A DNA stretch of 64,000 bases. It comes from Fragilaria crotonensis (taxonomy: Eukaryota > Bacillariophyta > Fragilariophyceae > Fragilariales > Fragilariaceae). Position numbers and translations under genes: made by a program. The stretch lies in NCBI GenBank assembly GCA_022925895.1, contig JAKSYS010000025.1:1-64000 (forward strand), written 5' to 3'. Positions 10,078-18,785 of the stretch are shown piece by piece; the first letter of the stretch is position 1, and each line of letters starts with the position of its first letter. The notes beneath the pieces were generated by a model. That model did not search any database, was not told the DNA's origin, and saw only the letters and a list, made by a program, of their open reading frames with translations.

Positions 10078-12270
10078 ATGGACGACAATCCGGCATTAGC
10101 CGAACTAGTCGTAACGCAACCAGTTGCGCTTCAGCGTCCGTATGCCGCTGACCCGGGTACCCTGACGGGGTGGCTTGTAAAGGATACGACCGGAGCATCC
10201 TCGGATGAGGTGCTCCGCATTTTGGCGGCGACGAATGCCAAGTATGCAAACGTCAACGCCACCGAGGCCAACGCAGAAGATGCCACGAACATCCTCAAGG
10301 AGTTGGCCGAGGATATCTTCGCGGCTGAAGCGTTGGAGACGTTCCTGACGGTGGTGATACCTGAGGGGGGGGAATCAACGGTGATGGTCATAACGAGGAT
10401 GTCCCGGTACCGCCCAGAGTTAGGAGTGGCATCACCGTGGTCAGGACAAGGCTTCGGCTTCCTCGGGGAGGTTGAAGGAGGGCAATTGCCGCCGTTGGTG
10501 AAACTGCCCGACGCAATGTCGTTGCGACAGGCGTTAGCGCCAAAGGAGATACTCGCCCCCACCTGGGCTGAATGGAACACCCATTTTGGTGTCAATCCTC
10601 GTGAGGTGCGAATCCGAGGCGAGGAACTCATGGTTGTTGAAGGCGGAGACGACAATGGCAGGAGGGTGTTGGTGCCCAAGTTGCAGTACATCCCTCGTGC
10701 ATGGGCACCGTATTTCCTCGGCGGCACCACGCCGGAGCAAGCCATGCGGCTGATCCGTCAGCTGACTCGGGACTTGCCGACCGAACAACAAAAGGAAGTC
10801 GCGGCCCCGCTGGAACGATGGTGCGCTGCATCATGCGTGAGAAGCGGGATTGTTGGGAATCTGCGCATGCGCAGCAAGAACTACATCGCGTGGGTGTCGC
10901 CGGCGGGGGCGCTTGACAGGGCACTCACGAGGTGGAGCACCCGGAAGATGGCACCGTACATCACGGTCGCCGCACCGCCACTGATGGGGGCAATGTTTCC
11001 GCCCTTAGCGGCTGGAGGCGGAGGGGCAGCAGCACCTATTCCAATGATGACTGGTCCGGGCTACGAGTCCGGCAATCGGGACAAGGTGTACAGCCCCTTT
11101 GAGCACGAAAGGATTCGAACGGCATGTGGCTTGTTGCATGCAAACTACGAAGCAAGCCGGCCACCAATTTATGCTGCTATGCTCACCGAAGGCCGGACAA
11201 TGGCCAAGGTGGAGGCGGTGCTGCAGAGGTTCTTCGAACCAATTGCAACGCACTGGGATCCAGTGAAGATCTACGTGTCAACGGAGTTGACGCGCGACAT
11301 TAGGGACCTGCGCTTTGGGTATGGGAACGCGAACCCGTATGATACGTGCCACCGCGGAATCTCACCGTTCGCGGTGCTTCAAGTATCCATGGAGCAGCAG
11401 ACTAAACGCCGCAGGATCCAGGAGCGTGCAGATCGGGCGACGCACCTGTCGACGGATGACGTTCGTGAGATGGAGGCGGAGCCTGGCAGCTGCCCTGGCA
11501 CCTACTTTACAATGTTAGGCCTACTTAAGAAATACATACAGCTGCTCACTGTTCTTTTTGGCCCTGGATGTGCCCACATGGTGGAAGTACAGGGGGTGTA
11601 CCAGATATTGTCGGCGAAGTCCGCCGTTTATGAGACAATGACGGCGGAATTGGTCGCGGAGACCCTGTGGCATGTATTCATTGATGCCCGGGAATACTTC
11701 AGTTACACGGGACCGGGACTGCCGGACTCGCAGTTATTTGCCTTGCGCGACTGCCTCAGGAGCTGCTCATTAAAGGTGACAATTAACTGCCCGGTCTATA
11801 TGCTGTTGGGGCGGCCAGCCCCATCCATGGCGGCGGTCGTATCCCGAACAAGCAGTAGTGGCGGTCGCGGCGGAAGTCATGGGAGCGGTGGGTCCGCATC
11901 AACGATGTCGACGCTCACCGGATCGGCTGCGGCGTCGCGAGTGGCACCGGAGATGGTCGGTGGAAAATGGGTGAACCCGACTCCGATCCCAGAGATTGTA
12001 TCCGTCATGACAGCCTTCCGAGCTCGGAAGCCGGGCGTGGACATGTACACCATCATGCGAGCCCAAAAGCTGCTAATGTCCGATGTCGGAATTGGAGGCC
12101 GCGGGCAGTGCATGGACTTCATGTACTTCGGCGAATGCAGCAAGATGGGCTGCACATACTCCCACGTCGCCGGAGCGGTATCGTCTGGAAAACGACGCGA
12201 CGTGATCAAGAAGATGACGAAGGCAGTCGCCGGATATCTTGCCGACGACGCAAGTAATGCTGGCGGCTGA
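10078..12270 (+). CDS. Gag-like protein of YR retrotransposon with CCCH zinc finger
   Basis: A 730-aa protein starting at the ATG 5 nt downstream of repeat A1. Most of it has no recognisable domain; it is predicted to be the structural nucleic-acid-binding protein because of its position upstream of RT. Near the C-terminus, Cys678, Cys687, Cys692 and His696 form a CX8CX4CX3H zinc finger, a CCCH-type RNA-binding spacing rather than the retroviral CCHC knuckle. A glycine/serine-rich stretch (about 590-620) precedes it. The ORF ends in a single UGA followed by C, with the next ORF in the same frame 15 nt on, so low-level readthrough to a gag-RT fusion is possible. G+C looks higher than in surrounding host DNA. 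Confidence 0.85.
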   Translation: MDDNPALAELVVTQPVALQRPYAADPGTLTGWLVKDTTGASSDEVLRILAATNAKYANVNATEANAEDATNILKELAEDIFAAEALETFLTVVIPEGGESTVMVITRMSRYRPELGVASPWSGQGFGFLGEVEGGQLPPLVKLPDAMSLRQALAPKEILAPTWAEWNTHFGVNPREVRIRGEELMVVEGGDDNGRRVLVPKLQYIPRAWAPYFLGGTTPEQAMRLIRQLTRDLPTEQQKEVAAPLERWCAASCVRSGIVGNLRMRSKNYIAWVSPAGALDRALTRWSTRKMAPYITVAAPPLMGAMFPPLAAGGGGAAAPIPMMTGPGYESGNRDKVYSPFEHERIRTACGLLHANYEASRPPIYAAMLTEGRTMAKVEAVLQRFFEPIATHWDPVKIYVSTELTRDIRDLRFGYGNANPYDTCHRGISPFAVLQVSMEQQTKRRRIQERADRATHLSTDDVREMEAEPGSCPGTYFTMLGLLKKYIQLLTVLFGPGCAHMVEVQGVYQILSAKSAVYETMTAELVAETLWHVFIDAREYFSYTGPGLPDSQLFALRDCLRSCSLKVTINCPVYMLLGRPAPSMAAVVSRTSSSGGRGGSHGSGGSASTMSTLTGSAAASRVAPEMVGGKWVNPTPIPEIVSVMTAFRARKPGVDMYTIMRAQKLLMSDVGIGGRGQCMDFMYFGECSKMGCTYSHVAGAVSSGKRRDVIKKMTKAVAGYLADDASNAGG
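12268..12270 (+). promoter_or_regulatory. Candidate readthrough stop (UGA-C) between gag and RT
   Basis: The gag stop TGA is followed by CGA GAA GGG GAA AGC ATG in the same frame (frame 1). Only this one stop separates gag from the RT ORF. UGA followed by C is the leakiest stop context in eukaryotes, so readthrough is plausible. Reinitiation at the ATG at 12286 is the alternative. Confidence 0.4.
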
Positions 12271-12285
12271 CGAGAAGGGGAAAGC

Positions 12286-15144
12286 ATGACCGCGGGAGGA
12301 TTAAGGAGGCGAGTAGCGACAACAGTAGCTCCATTAACGCAAATGTCGACTTTGATCCCGTTACTCCCCCCATTAGCCCAGTCATGTTCGTTCCCCCAGA
12401 GATTACAAAAATCCGCACCAATAAATCGTGTAGGCGCAAACGCAGGAAGCGTCTCAATGATGGGCACAAAATCGGCAGCACACTACCCAGTAGCAGCCGC
12501 TGCACTCGCAACAGCCGGTGAGCGACGGGTAAGTTTTGCGTCGTCCGGCGCGCTTCAGAAGTCGGACACGCGCCATCGACCGCTGGGCAGACCACCCGTC
12601 ATGCCAGAGCAGCAGTGTCGCACCGGCACCGATTCAGTCACCCGGAACCTGGGACCATCACAACGATCGTCGGACAGACCACCAGAGTTTTCGTCCAACG
12701 CGCGCATGAACATGGAAGATCCGGATCTTCATGCGCTACCATCCACGCACCCCCAGAGTGCAGAAAACCCCGCGCCACCCGGCGGATCCCCTCACAAGAT
12801 GGCACAAGGTAAGCTTATAAAATTGATGGACCCAGAGCCCTGGATGCGATTCCACCCATTCGTAGCGACATTAGAGCAATGGTCCGACGGAGTACCAGTC
12901 GCCTGTAGCCCGCCCTGGACCCAAGTTGCGATCAACACTGCGGTCGCAAGGGGCCCGCACACAAGTGCATTAACGCCAGATGCGCGCCAGCTAGTAATGG
13001 AGGAAATGGCATACCAAGTAGCAGCAGGTTTCTCTGAAATTGTGCTTTGGTCAGATGTACAAGCATTGCAACCAGAGCACCTAAAGGTATCCCCGCTGGC
13101 GGTGATACCGCAAGTGGGCCGCCGAGGCCGGCTGCTGTTGGATTTGTCGTTTGCCGTCCAGGCCGCCACCTCCGGAGGCAAACGCGCTCGGCGCGCACGT
13201 ACGGTCACAGACCCCCTAGCACCCTCTGTGAACGATACGACAACAAAGCTTTCGCCAGCATACCCTGTAAAAGAAGTAGGCCGCGTCCTTGTACGGTTAC
13301 TTCGGTTTATGGCCGCGGTGCCTGCCGAGGAAACCATTAACTTTGCTAAGATTGACCTGTCTGATGGCTTCTGGCGTATGCTAGTTGCTGATGACTGTAA
13401 ATGGAATTTTGCGTACACCTTGCCTGGCAGTATCGATGCACCCACCCAACTCGTCATCCCACATGCCCTCCAAATGGGCTGGACCGAAAGCCCAGGTTAC
13501 TTCTGTGCAGCAACAGAGACCGGGCGGGACATTATGCAAGCATTGATCGATGCCGGGACTGTATGCCCACCACATGCACTTGATGCCTTTATGATTCCAG
13601 AAACCGCTGCCCGCCGCCAGACAAGTCCGGAGACGGCGCGGAAATGGCAGATGTCCGCGGTGTATGTGGATGATTACATTCTCGCTGCGGTGGAAGATAG
13701 AACAGGCACACTATTACAACGCACCGGCCGGGCGGCCCTGCACACAATCCACGGCCTGTTCCCGCCTCCCGCCCGCTCCGGCCACCTGGGCGGTAAAGAC
13801 CCGATCTCAGCGAAGAAGCTTGAGGCCGGCGATGCCCAATGGGCACACACAAAAGAACTCCTCGGCTTTGTCTTCAATGGGAAAGACCGCACCGTGCACC
13901 TTACCCAGCGAAAAGCAGCGGGGATTGCCGACGACACCGCCAAACTACTTAAGAAAAATAGAGCGGCACTTCAAAAATTTCAGTCCATCGTCGGAAAAAT
14001 GCGTCACGTCACCACGATCCTGCCCGCGGCGCGCGGGCTCTTTACCCCGCTCAACCGCGCCTTGCGAGGGAACCCCAAGGTCATCTCGTTAAGTGCCCAT
14101 GGGGAGGTCCGTGCTGCGCTACTTGACTTGCGGCAACTCGTGCTCAAGCTTGCTGACCGCCCCACCCATGTAAATGAAATCCTACTCCACGGCGCCCCAG
14201 CCTACATCGGTTATTGCGATGCGAGTGGCTTCGGTGCCGGCGGGGTCTGGTTCAGCGGAACTGAGCCACTCCCCGAAACAGTCTGGCGACTGCAGTGGCC
14301 GCGAGATATCACCGCGGCCATCATCTCTGAGAGCAACCCGACCGGGAAGCTGACTAACTCAGACCTTGAGATGGCGGCAGTTGTTTTACACTTAAGTGTA
14401 CTAGAGAGTGTGGTGCCTTCCCTTCGGCACAAACATATCTTTGTCCATAGTGATAATACTCCCAGTGTAGCATGGGTGACTAAAATGGCGACCAAAACGG
14501 CGCAATCTGATGCTGCACACCGACTTGTCCGAGGCTTGGCCTTGCGCCAACGTATGCTGGAATCTGCCCCCGTGAGCATTAGTCACGTTGCGGGGACCGA
14601 CAATGTATTAGCCGATATCGCATCACGCCCCATCCCCACCATTGATGACGACTCTGCGTTCCTCACGCACTTTGATTCTGCTTTTCCCTTACAGAACAGA
14701 TACTGGCGTCGTGCCAGCCCGCTACCCGTGCAGCTATCCAATGTGATTTTGACGCTGCGCGGGCAGCGCTTGACAATGCAACGGTGGATACTAAAGTCCG
14801 GGCCGCCAATTGGCGGTGGTGGAACCAATACTGCACCGAGTGTGGAATTGATCCGTGGCTCCGAGACATTGCCCCGCCGACCCGACTCCAATTATTGTTG
14901 GGCTTTGCCGCACGGACTCGAACTGGATATTTTGGGAAGGGAAGGCAAGTTACTTCCCAAACTGTTGAAAAAGCCATGCGTCACGTGGCACAAGCCTTCA
15001 TGCTGGAAGGATACCCCGACCCACGATGTCCCACTGGATCCAATGGAAGTGACCTGGCTTTGCCCGTTACCCACTTACTTAAATCCTATAAAGACAGAGA
15101 TCCAGCCCCCCGTCCACAAGTTGCCCTCCCTGTTGGTGCCATAA
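12286..15144 (+). CDS. Reverse transcriptase-RNase H of YR retrotransposon
   Basis: A 952-aa ORF. The first ~170 residues are low-complexity and unassigned. RT motifs follow: IDLSDGFWRM (palm aspartate), QMGWTESPGYF, and the catalytic YVDD at residues 460-463. RNase H follows with Asp645 in GYCDASG, Glu695 in SDLEMAA and Asp723 in VHSDNT, then an HVAGTDNVLAD segment. This RT type is that of DIRS elements, related to Gypsy RT. After about residue 790 the frame overlaps the recombinase ORF and the encoded residues look non-functional, so the tail may be a by-product of the overlap. It would copy element RNA into DNA and degrade the RNA strand. No frameshift or missing catalytic residue is seen. 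Confidence 0.95.
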   Translation: MTAGGLRRRVATTVAPLTQMSTLIPLLPPLAQSCSFPQRLQKSAPINRVGANAGSVSMMGTKSAAHYPVAAAALATAGERRVSFASSGALQKSDTRHRPLGRPPVMPEQQCRTGTDSVTRNLGPSQRSSDRPPEFSSNARMNMEDPDLHALPSTHPQSAENPAPPGGSPHKMAQGKLIKLMDPEPWMRFHPFVATLEQWSDGVPVACSPPWTQVAINTAVARGPHTSALTPDARQLVMEEMAYQVAAGFSEIVLWSDVQALQPEHLKVSPLAVIPQVGRRGRLLLDLSFAVQAATSGGKRARRARTVTDPLAPSVNDTTTKLSPAYPVKEVGRVLVRLLRFMAAVPAEETINFAKIDLSDGFWRMLVADDCKWNFAYTLPGSIDAPTQLVIPHALQMGWTESPGYFCAATETGRDIMQALIDAGTVCPPHALDAFMIPETAARRQTSPETARKWQMSAVYVDDYILAAVEDRTGTLLQRTGRAALHTIHGLFPPPARSGHLGGKDPISAKKLEAGDAQWAHTKELLGFVFNGKDRTVHLTQRKAAGIADDTAKLLKKNRAALQKFQSIVGKMRHVTTILPAARGLFTPLNRALRGNPKVISLSAHGEVRAALLDLRQLVLKLADRPTHVNEILLHGAPAYIGYCDASGFGAGGVWFSGTEPLPETVWRLQWPRDITAAIISESNPTGKLTNSDLEMAAVVLHLSVLESVVPSLRHKHIFVHSDNTPSVAWVTKMATKTAQSDAAHRLVRGLALRQRMLESAPVSISHVAGTDNVLADIASRPIPTIDDDSAFLTHFDSAFPLQNRYWRRASPLPVQLSNVILTLRGQRLTMQRWILKSGPPIGGGGTNTAPSVELIRGSETLPRRPDSNYCWALPHGLELDILGREGKLLPKLLKKPCVTWHKPSCWKDTPTHDVPLDPMEVTWLCPLPTYLNPIKTEIQPPVHKLPSLLVP

Positions 15145-15833
15145 CACTGGCAGCAGCTGCCCGCCTTGATGCCACTGCTACACCCCGTGAGCAGGCCACT
15201 GCCCATCTAATCGTCATGGCGTTCTATTTTCTCCTGAGGGTTGGCGAATACACACTACCCCCAGCTCATGTCACCACCCGCACTATCCAATTCCGAGTGT
15301 GTGACACGCGTTTCTGGCAAGGCCAGACGCTGCTACCGCCCACCAGCGAGGCAGCCATCCTCGCAGCGGCCACATCCGTGACGCTGGTGATGGACAATCA
15401 AAAGAATGGGCAACGTGGCGACACAATCCATCAGGAAGCGTGCGACACCGAGTTTTGCCCAGTCCGCTCGGTTGCGGCCCTTGTGAGTGCCATCATGGCC
15501 CAAAACATGCCGCTCTCAACCCCACTGAGCTTTGTACAACCCGGTATGCATGTGCAACCAGGCCATATTCTCCATGCCGTTCGGCGTGGAGCCCATTTAG
15601 CTCAGCTCGAGGCAAGCGGCTACCAGTTAACCCGTATCGGCGCGCACTCGCTGCGTGCCTCGGGTGCCATGGCCTTGTGGTTATCCGGTCATGGCCCGGA
15701 AGCGATCATGAAAATGGGACGTTGGCGCACTCAAACGTTCCTTACGTACATCCACTCCCAAATCGCTGCACTCACCACGGGCACCTCTCGTAAGATGGGG
15801 CGTCCAGTCCACTTCCACAATGTTGGCGGGTGA
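14784..15833 (+). CDS. Tyrosine recombinase (integrase) of YR retrotransposon
   Basis: About 349 aa counted from a GTG at 14784; no in-frame ATG lies between the upstream stop (about 14672) and this point, so the true start is unclear. The catalytic set of tyrosine recombinases is complete: Arg152 in FLLRVGEY, His288 and Arg291 in HSLR, Trp314 in GRW and nucleophile Tyr322 in FLTYIH. An N-terminal helical core-binding segment precedes it. It overlaps the RT ORF by about 360 nt in the -1 frame, so a -1 frameshift from RT, or start at a non-AUG codon, is expected. It would insert the circular DNA copy at a short shared core. No classical slippery heptamer was found by eye. Confidence 0.93.
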   Translation: MDTKVRAANWRWWNQYCTECGIDPWLRDIAPPTRLQLLLGFAARTRTGYFGKGRQVTSQTVEKAMRHVAQAFMLEGYPDPRCPTGSNGSDLALPVTHLLKSYKDRDPAPRPQVALPVGAITLAAAARLDATATPREQATAHLIVMAFYFLLRVGEYTLPPAHVTTRTIQFRVCDTRFWQGQTLLPPTSEAAILAAATSVTLVMDNQKNGQRGDTIHQEACDTEFCPVRSVAALVSAIMAQNMPLSTPLSFVQPGMHVQPGHILHAVRRGAHLAQLEASGYQLTRIGAHSLRASGAMALWLSGHGPEAIMKMGRWRTQTFLTYIHSQIAALTTGTSRKMGRPVHFHNVGG

Positions 15834-16141
15834 CCTACACCCAGCCTTGACTGTACTATCGAACAGCATCGGACCCTGCTTTCAATTCACTAAAACAAAT
15901 AATACTATTAAGTGCCAATTGCACTCCGGTTTCTGCAGGTTCCCTGGGCGGCCTCCCGGCGCCCGAATTTATCCGAACTGTTCGATAGGGCCTGGCGCTA
16001 GCACCGCGTCAGTGGCCCTGTGCACCTGTAACTCTATCAAGGGACACCTCCCGGTGGGGGGTGGGTGTGTCCTTGGCACCGTTTACAGGGCCGAATCAGC
16101 AGGCGCAAATACGACACCACAAAGCAAACGGCACCGAGTGG
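15834..16141 (+). other. 3' untranslated part of YR retrotransposon
   Basis: Non-coding stretch between the recombinase stop and repeat B1. It includes an imperfect inverted repeat around 16040-16078 (GGACACCTCCC pairing with a G-rich stretch ending GTGTGTCC), rich in G/C tracts. The spacer 16620-16661 between A2 and B2 is also C-rich and carries GTGTG..CACAC. These may be structural or template-switch sites; that is inference. Confidence 0.45.
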
Positions 16142-16383
16142 GGGATTATCCAGGGGAGGGAAAAAACCCAAAGAACCAAGCGTTCTGTGGAAATTCCTAA
16201 CCCTATAGATTCCTTTCTACGGCCAATATGCATTTATGGTAGTACTGTAGTCGCCAGCACTGGTGCCAGGCGACAACAAGTGATGACGAAGGATACAATG
16301 GAGGAATGGCATACTGTACACTACGAGGAATCACTCCCTCGGATATTCGAAGACCAAGCGCACAGCCCCCTATCTCTGATAGG
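16142..16383 (+). repeat. B1 split direct repeat
   Basis: 242 bp from GGGATTATCCAGGGGAGGG to CTCTGATAGG. It shares its last G with the start of A2, forming the B1-A2 junction that also appears in the circular intermediate. A copy without visible differences lies at 16662-16903. Confidence 0.95.
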
Positions 16384-16619
16384 TATGGCGTGCGCCCCAG
16401 TCGACGAACGGACGCACCCAACCGATCACCTGCTACTCATGACGCGCTCGTGTGAAGTGCGTCAGTAGCGGCTGATCGTAGGATGTCCAATCATATAGAC
16501 AGATAGCCAAATTCTGCAGCTGTCTTTTAGCTGATTGGAGCAGAGAAACTCCCTCCTAAAAATACTTCATAATTTTCGAGTTTTCGCCTGAGACGCGAAT
16601 CGATAGGGAAAAAGGTAAA
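16383..16619 (+). repeat. A2 split direct repeat
   Basis: 237 bp, same as A1 (9836-10072) base for base as read by eye, joined directly to B1. It is followed by a 42-bp C-rich spacer and then B2. Confidence 0.95.
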
Positions 16620-16661
16620 CCCACCCCCCCTCACCTGTGTGACTAGCACACCCCTCCCCCC

Positions 16662-16903
16662 GGGATTATCCAGGGGAGGGAAAAAACCCAAAGAACCAAG
16701 CGTTCTGTGGAAATTCCTAACCCTATAGATTCCTTTCTACGGCCAATATGCATTTATGGTAGTACTGTAGTCGCCAGCACTGGTGCCAGGCGACAACAAG
16801 TGATGACGAAGGATACAATGGAGGAATGGCATACTGTACACTACGAGGAATCACTCCCTCGGATATTCGAAGACCAAGCGCACAGCCCCCTATCTCTGAT
16901 AGG
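16662..16903 (+). repeat. B2 split direct repeat (right end of YR retrotransposon)
   Basis: 242 bp, same as B1. It ends in CTCTGATAGG, and host sequence CATATGCATACAAAA follows at 16904. Confidence 0.95.
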
Positions 16904-17327
16904 CATATGCATACAAAATACAAGTATCTACCAGGTACTGTAGTACTCGATACCGAAGAACTCGGAGTACCAGTATATGTTACGTAGAAATGGTTGTATG
17001 ATAGATGATAGGGCACGGCTATGCATACAAATAATCACAGCTCACAGCTCACAGTTGGAAGCAGGCAAGCGATATTGGGTATGAGCATTAAGATATGCTT
17101 GAGGCACTGCATGTGTTGGATGCTACATGCTACCGGTAGCAGTTCTTCAAGTCCCTCACGTCACCTAGTTTCGGAAAATGGCTACCTTGTAGCACTGCAT
17201 CGCCCGGACAATGATGGCAGAGCTTTGCTAGAGAGCGAGCCACAAATGAACCTCCCTTCAATATTGTTTAGCATGTTCTCTAGAACGCATTCGTTGATCT
17301 CAATACTATGCCGTTGGATGGGAGATT
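16904..17327. other. Intergenic, right flank of YR element
   Basis: No gene seen. It is low-complexity host DNA rich in GTAC motifs (for example TACCAGGTACTGTAGTACTCG near 16930-16950). A short open frame at 17021-17335 has no coding character. Confidence 0.5.
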
Positions 17328-18028
17328 CTACATAAGTAGAGGCCCCAATAACATTGGGGCGTGCACCGCTATGGGATTGTCATGGAAATTTTGTTTCTTG
17401 GCTGGCACTTTGACATGAAATTCCGATAGGTTCCCAGGTGGTACGACTGTATCTATCATTCTGCCGTCCGGTATTTGGACTCTCATCTTATCTCCCGGTT
17501 TCAAATTAGGCGGAACGCGAACTTTGACCAGGCCCTTGTTGTGTAACAGAAGCATTTCCTCCGAGCATCTCTTGTATTTCTTCGTTCCCTGTTTGGGATT
17601 TCGATTTGGGGGATTCCCGTGACTGTGAGATACATTGTTACCAAAACCCGAGACGAACGCATCGCTTGGAGACACTGGTTGCTTTGTCCGGTTGCCTGAT
17701 TTTTGGGGATTGGTGGTTGTGATACCAGAAGCTACTGGTGCAGGAGGGAAGCGGACATAAAAGGTACTTCCAGGGTAGTGTCCCTCCGGAATGACTGCCG
17801 AGACAACTTGACCGTTACCACTTGGATGTTTGACCAAGATAGTTTGACCGGCGCTTGAACCCTTCGGAACTGTCACTGTGTTGAAGCGAGATCATCAATG
17901 AGTTCGATAAATAAGAATAAAAAATGAATCACACCACCTGAGTAGTTACCTCCGATTAAACTGACGTCCTTTCCCTTTCCCGGATTCGGAATAGGAGGAT
18001 CTGTCGTTCCATGGCAACAGCACATCAT
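17328..18028 (-). CDS. Unknown protein with PxG-type repeats (2 exons)
   Basis: Exons 17950-18028 and 17328-17875, joined across a 74-nt GT..AG intron (donor GTAACT, acceptor ACACAG), give 208 aa starting MMCCCHGTTDPP. The first of two adjacent ATGs is used. The protein has three similar blocks of ~30 residues: a basic or acidic VxVPxG start, then GxTxxV, then a second VxxPxG (VTVPKGSSAGQTILV, AVIPEGHYPGSTFYV, VRVPPNLKPGDKMRV, DTVVPPGNLSEFHV). Such beta-rich PxG repeats seem frequent in diatom proteins of unknown role. The Cys-rich N-terminus could be lipidated or bind metal; that is speculation. No membrane span is seen. It is read away from the YR element. Confidence 0.7.
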
Positions 18029-18785
18029 GGCGAAGAAATGCTTTGTCAACCTTTTTTGGCGATAGACTGAGAGAAGAGGACGGAGAAGTGGTTGAATCAG
18101 TCGTACAATTTCCCCCGTACATATATATTTTCACCAAATCGAGTTGTGAGTTGTGAGTTGTGAGTTGTGAGTCGTGATTCGAAATCTTTATTCAGGGTAC
18201 AGTATGATGAATGATGAATGATGAGCGTGATTAACAATCAAAGTGACAGCAACCCGTGCATTGGATGTTCGATATCCCCAGTGCCACTGCCTCTTGTTAA
18301 CTTGTACTCTAAGAGCCCAGCATCACGTATAATGCACAACAAAACGTAGATCGCCATGATGTTACGAAGAGTAGCGAGTGCTATTACAACACTAGCTACT
18401 CTATTCATAACTACCACAACGTCTGAACTGGTATGAATGAATTCGAGCACTACCAGGTACCATAGAGTGCACCTCCTGCATTGTTCCATGTTCAACTCTA
18501 TATTCGTCTGAAACGGTCTTGAATGGTCGACGAGACAGATTTTTCTCTGCAATGTTGAACGGATTTGGCCAACTGTAGCACGTGATACAACCTTCAATTG
18601 GCATTCCAAGAACCGGCTATTCGTTGGCAGTTGTTCACTTATTTTCTTATTAGCATGAAACTAGCTGGGATCGAGCGATCTTTATCGTGTCGAGTATTGT
18701 CAATCATCAAAGGGGCCTGATTAATGCCCCCGTATTATCCCTTACGACGATGACGCTCAGGCAATACGATATCTTGGTGAGGGCT
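18029..18785. other. Intergenic region with 7-bp minisatellite
   Basis: No supported gene. It carries five tandem copies of GAGTTGT (18141-18175, last copy GAGTCGT). The open frame at 18238-18609 on the minus strand shows no family resemblance. It contains the promoter of the PxG-repeat gene and the 3' end of the D-cysteine desulfhydrase gene. Confidence 0.5.
18141..18175. repeat. Minisatellite, 7-bp unit GAGTTGT x5
   Basis: Five head-to-tail 7-mers, the last with T to C. Other 7-bp arrays occur at 45925, 53215 and 57401. Confidence 0.9.

Larger units (their letters stand above)
9836..16903 (+). mobile_element. PAT-like DIRS-order tyrosine-recombinase retrotransposon, apparently intact
   Basis: The 7,068-bp element has the layout A1 (237 bp) - gag - RT/RNase H - tyrosine recombinase - B1 (242 bp) joined to A2 (237 bp) - 42-bp spacer - B2 (242 bp). 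These are split direct repeats, the signature of PAT-type DIRS elements, which integrate a circular DNA with a tyrosine recombinase and make no target duplication. By eye A1 matches A2 and B1 matches B2 without differences, which implies recent insertion. All three ORFs are open. The B1/A2 junction shares one G with the two flanks, consistent with recombination at a short core. Flanking DNA rejoins as CATATG/CATATG. Confidence 0.93.

Noticed and set aside
14673..15144. Classical -1 slippery heptamer before the recombinase
   Set aside because: TTTTCCC near 14685 does not fit the XXXYYYZ codon phase; no convincing site seen.
17021..17335. 104-codon ORF right of the YR element
   Set aside because: No coding signal; overlaps GTAC-rich host flank.
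18238..18609. 123-codon minus-strand ORF
   Set aside because: No homology, no supporting splice or start context.
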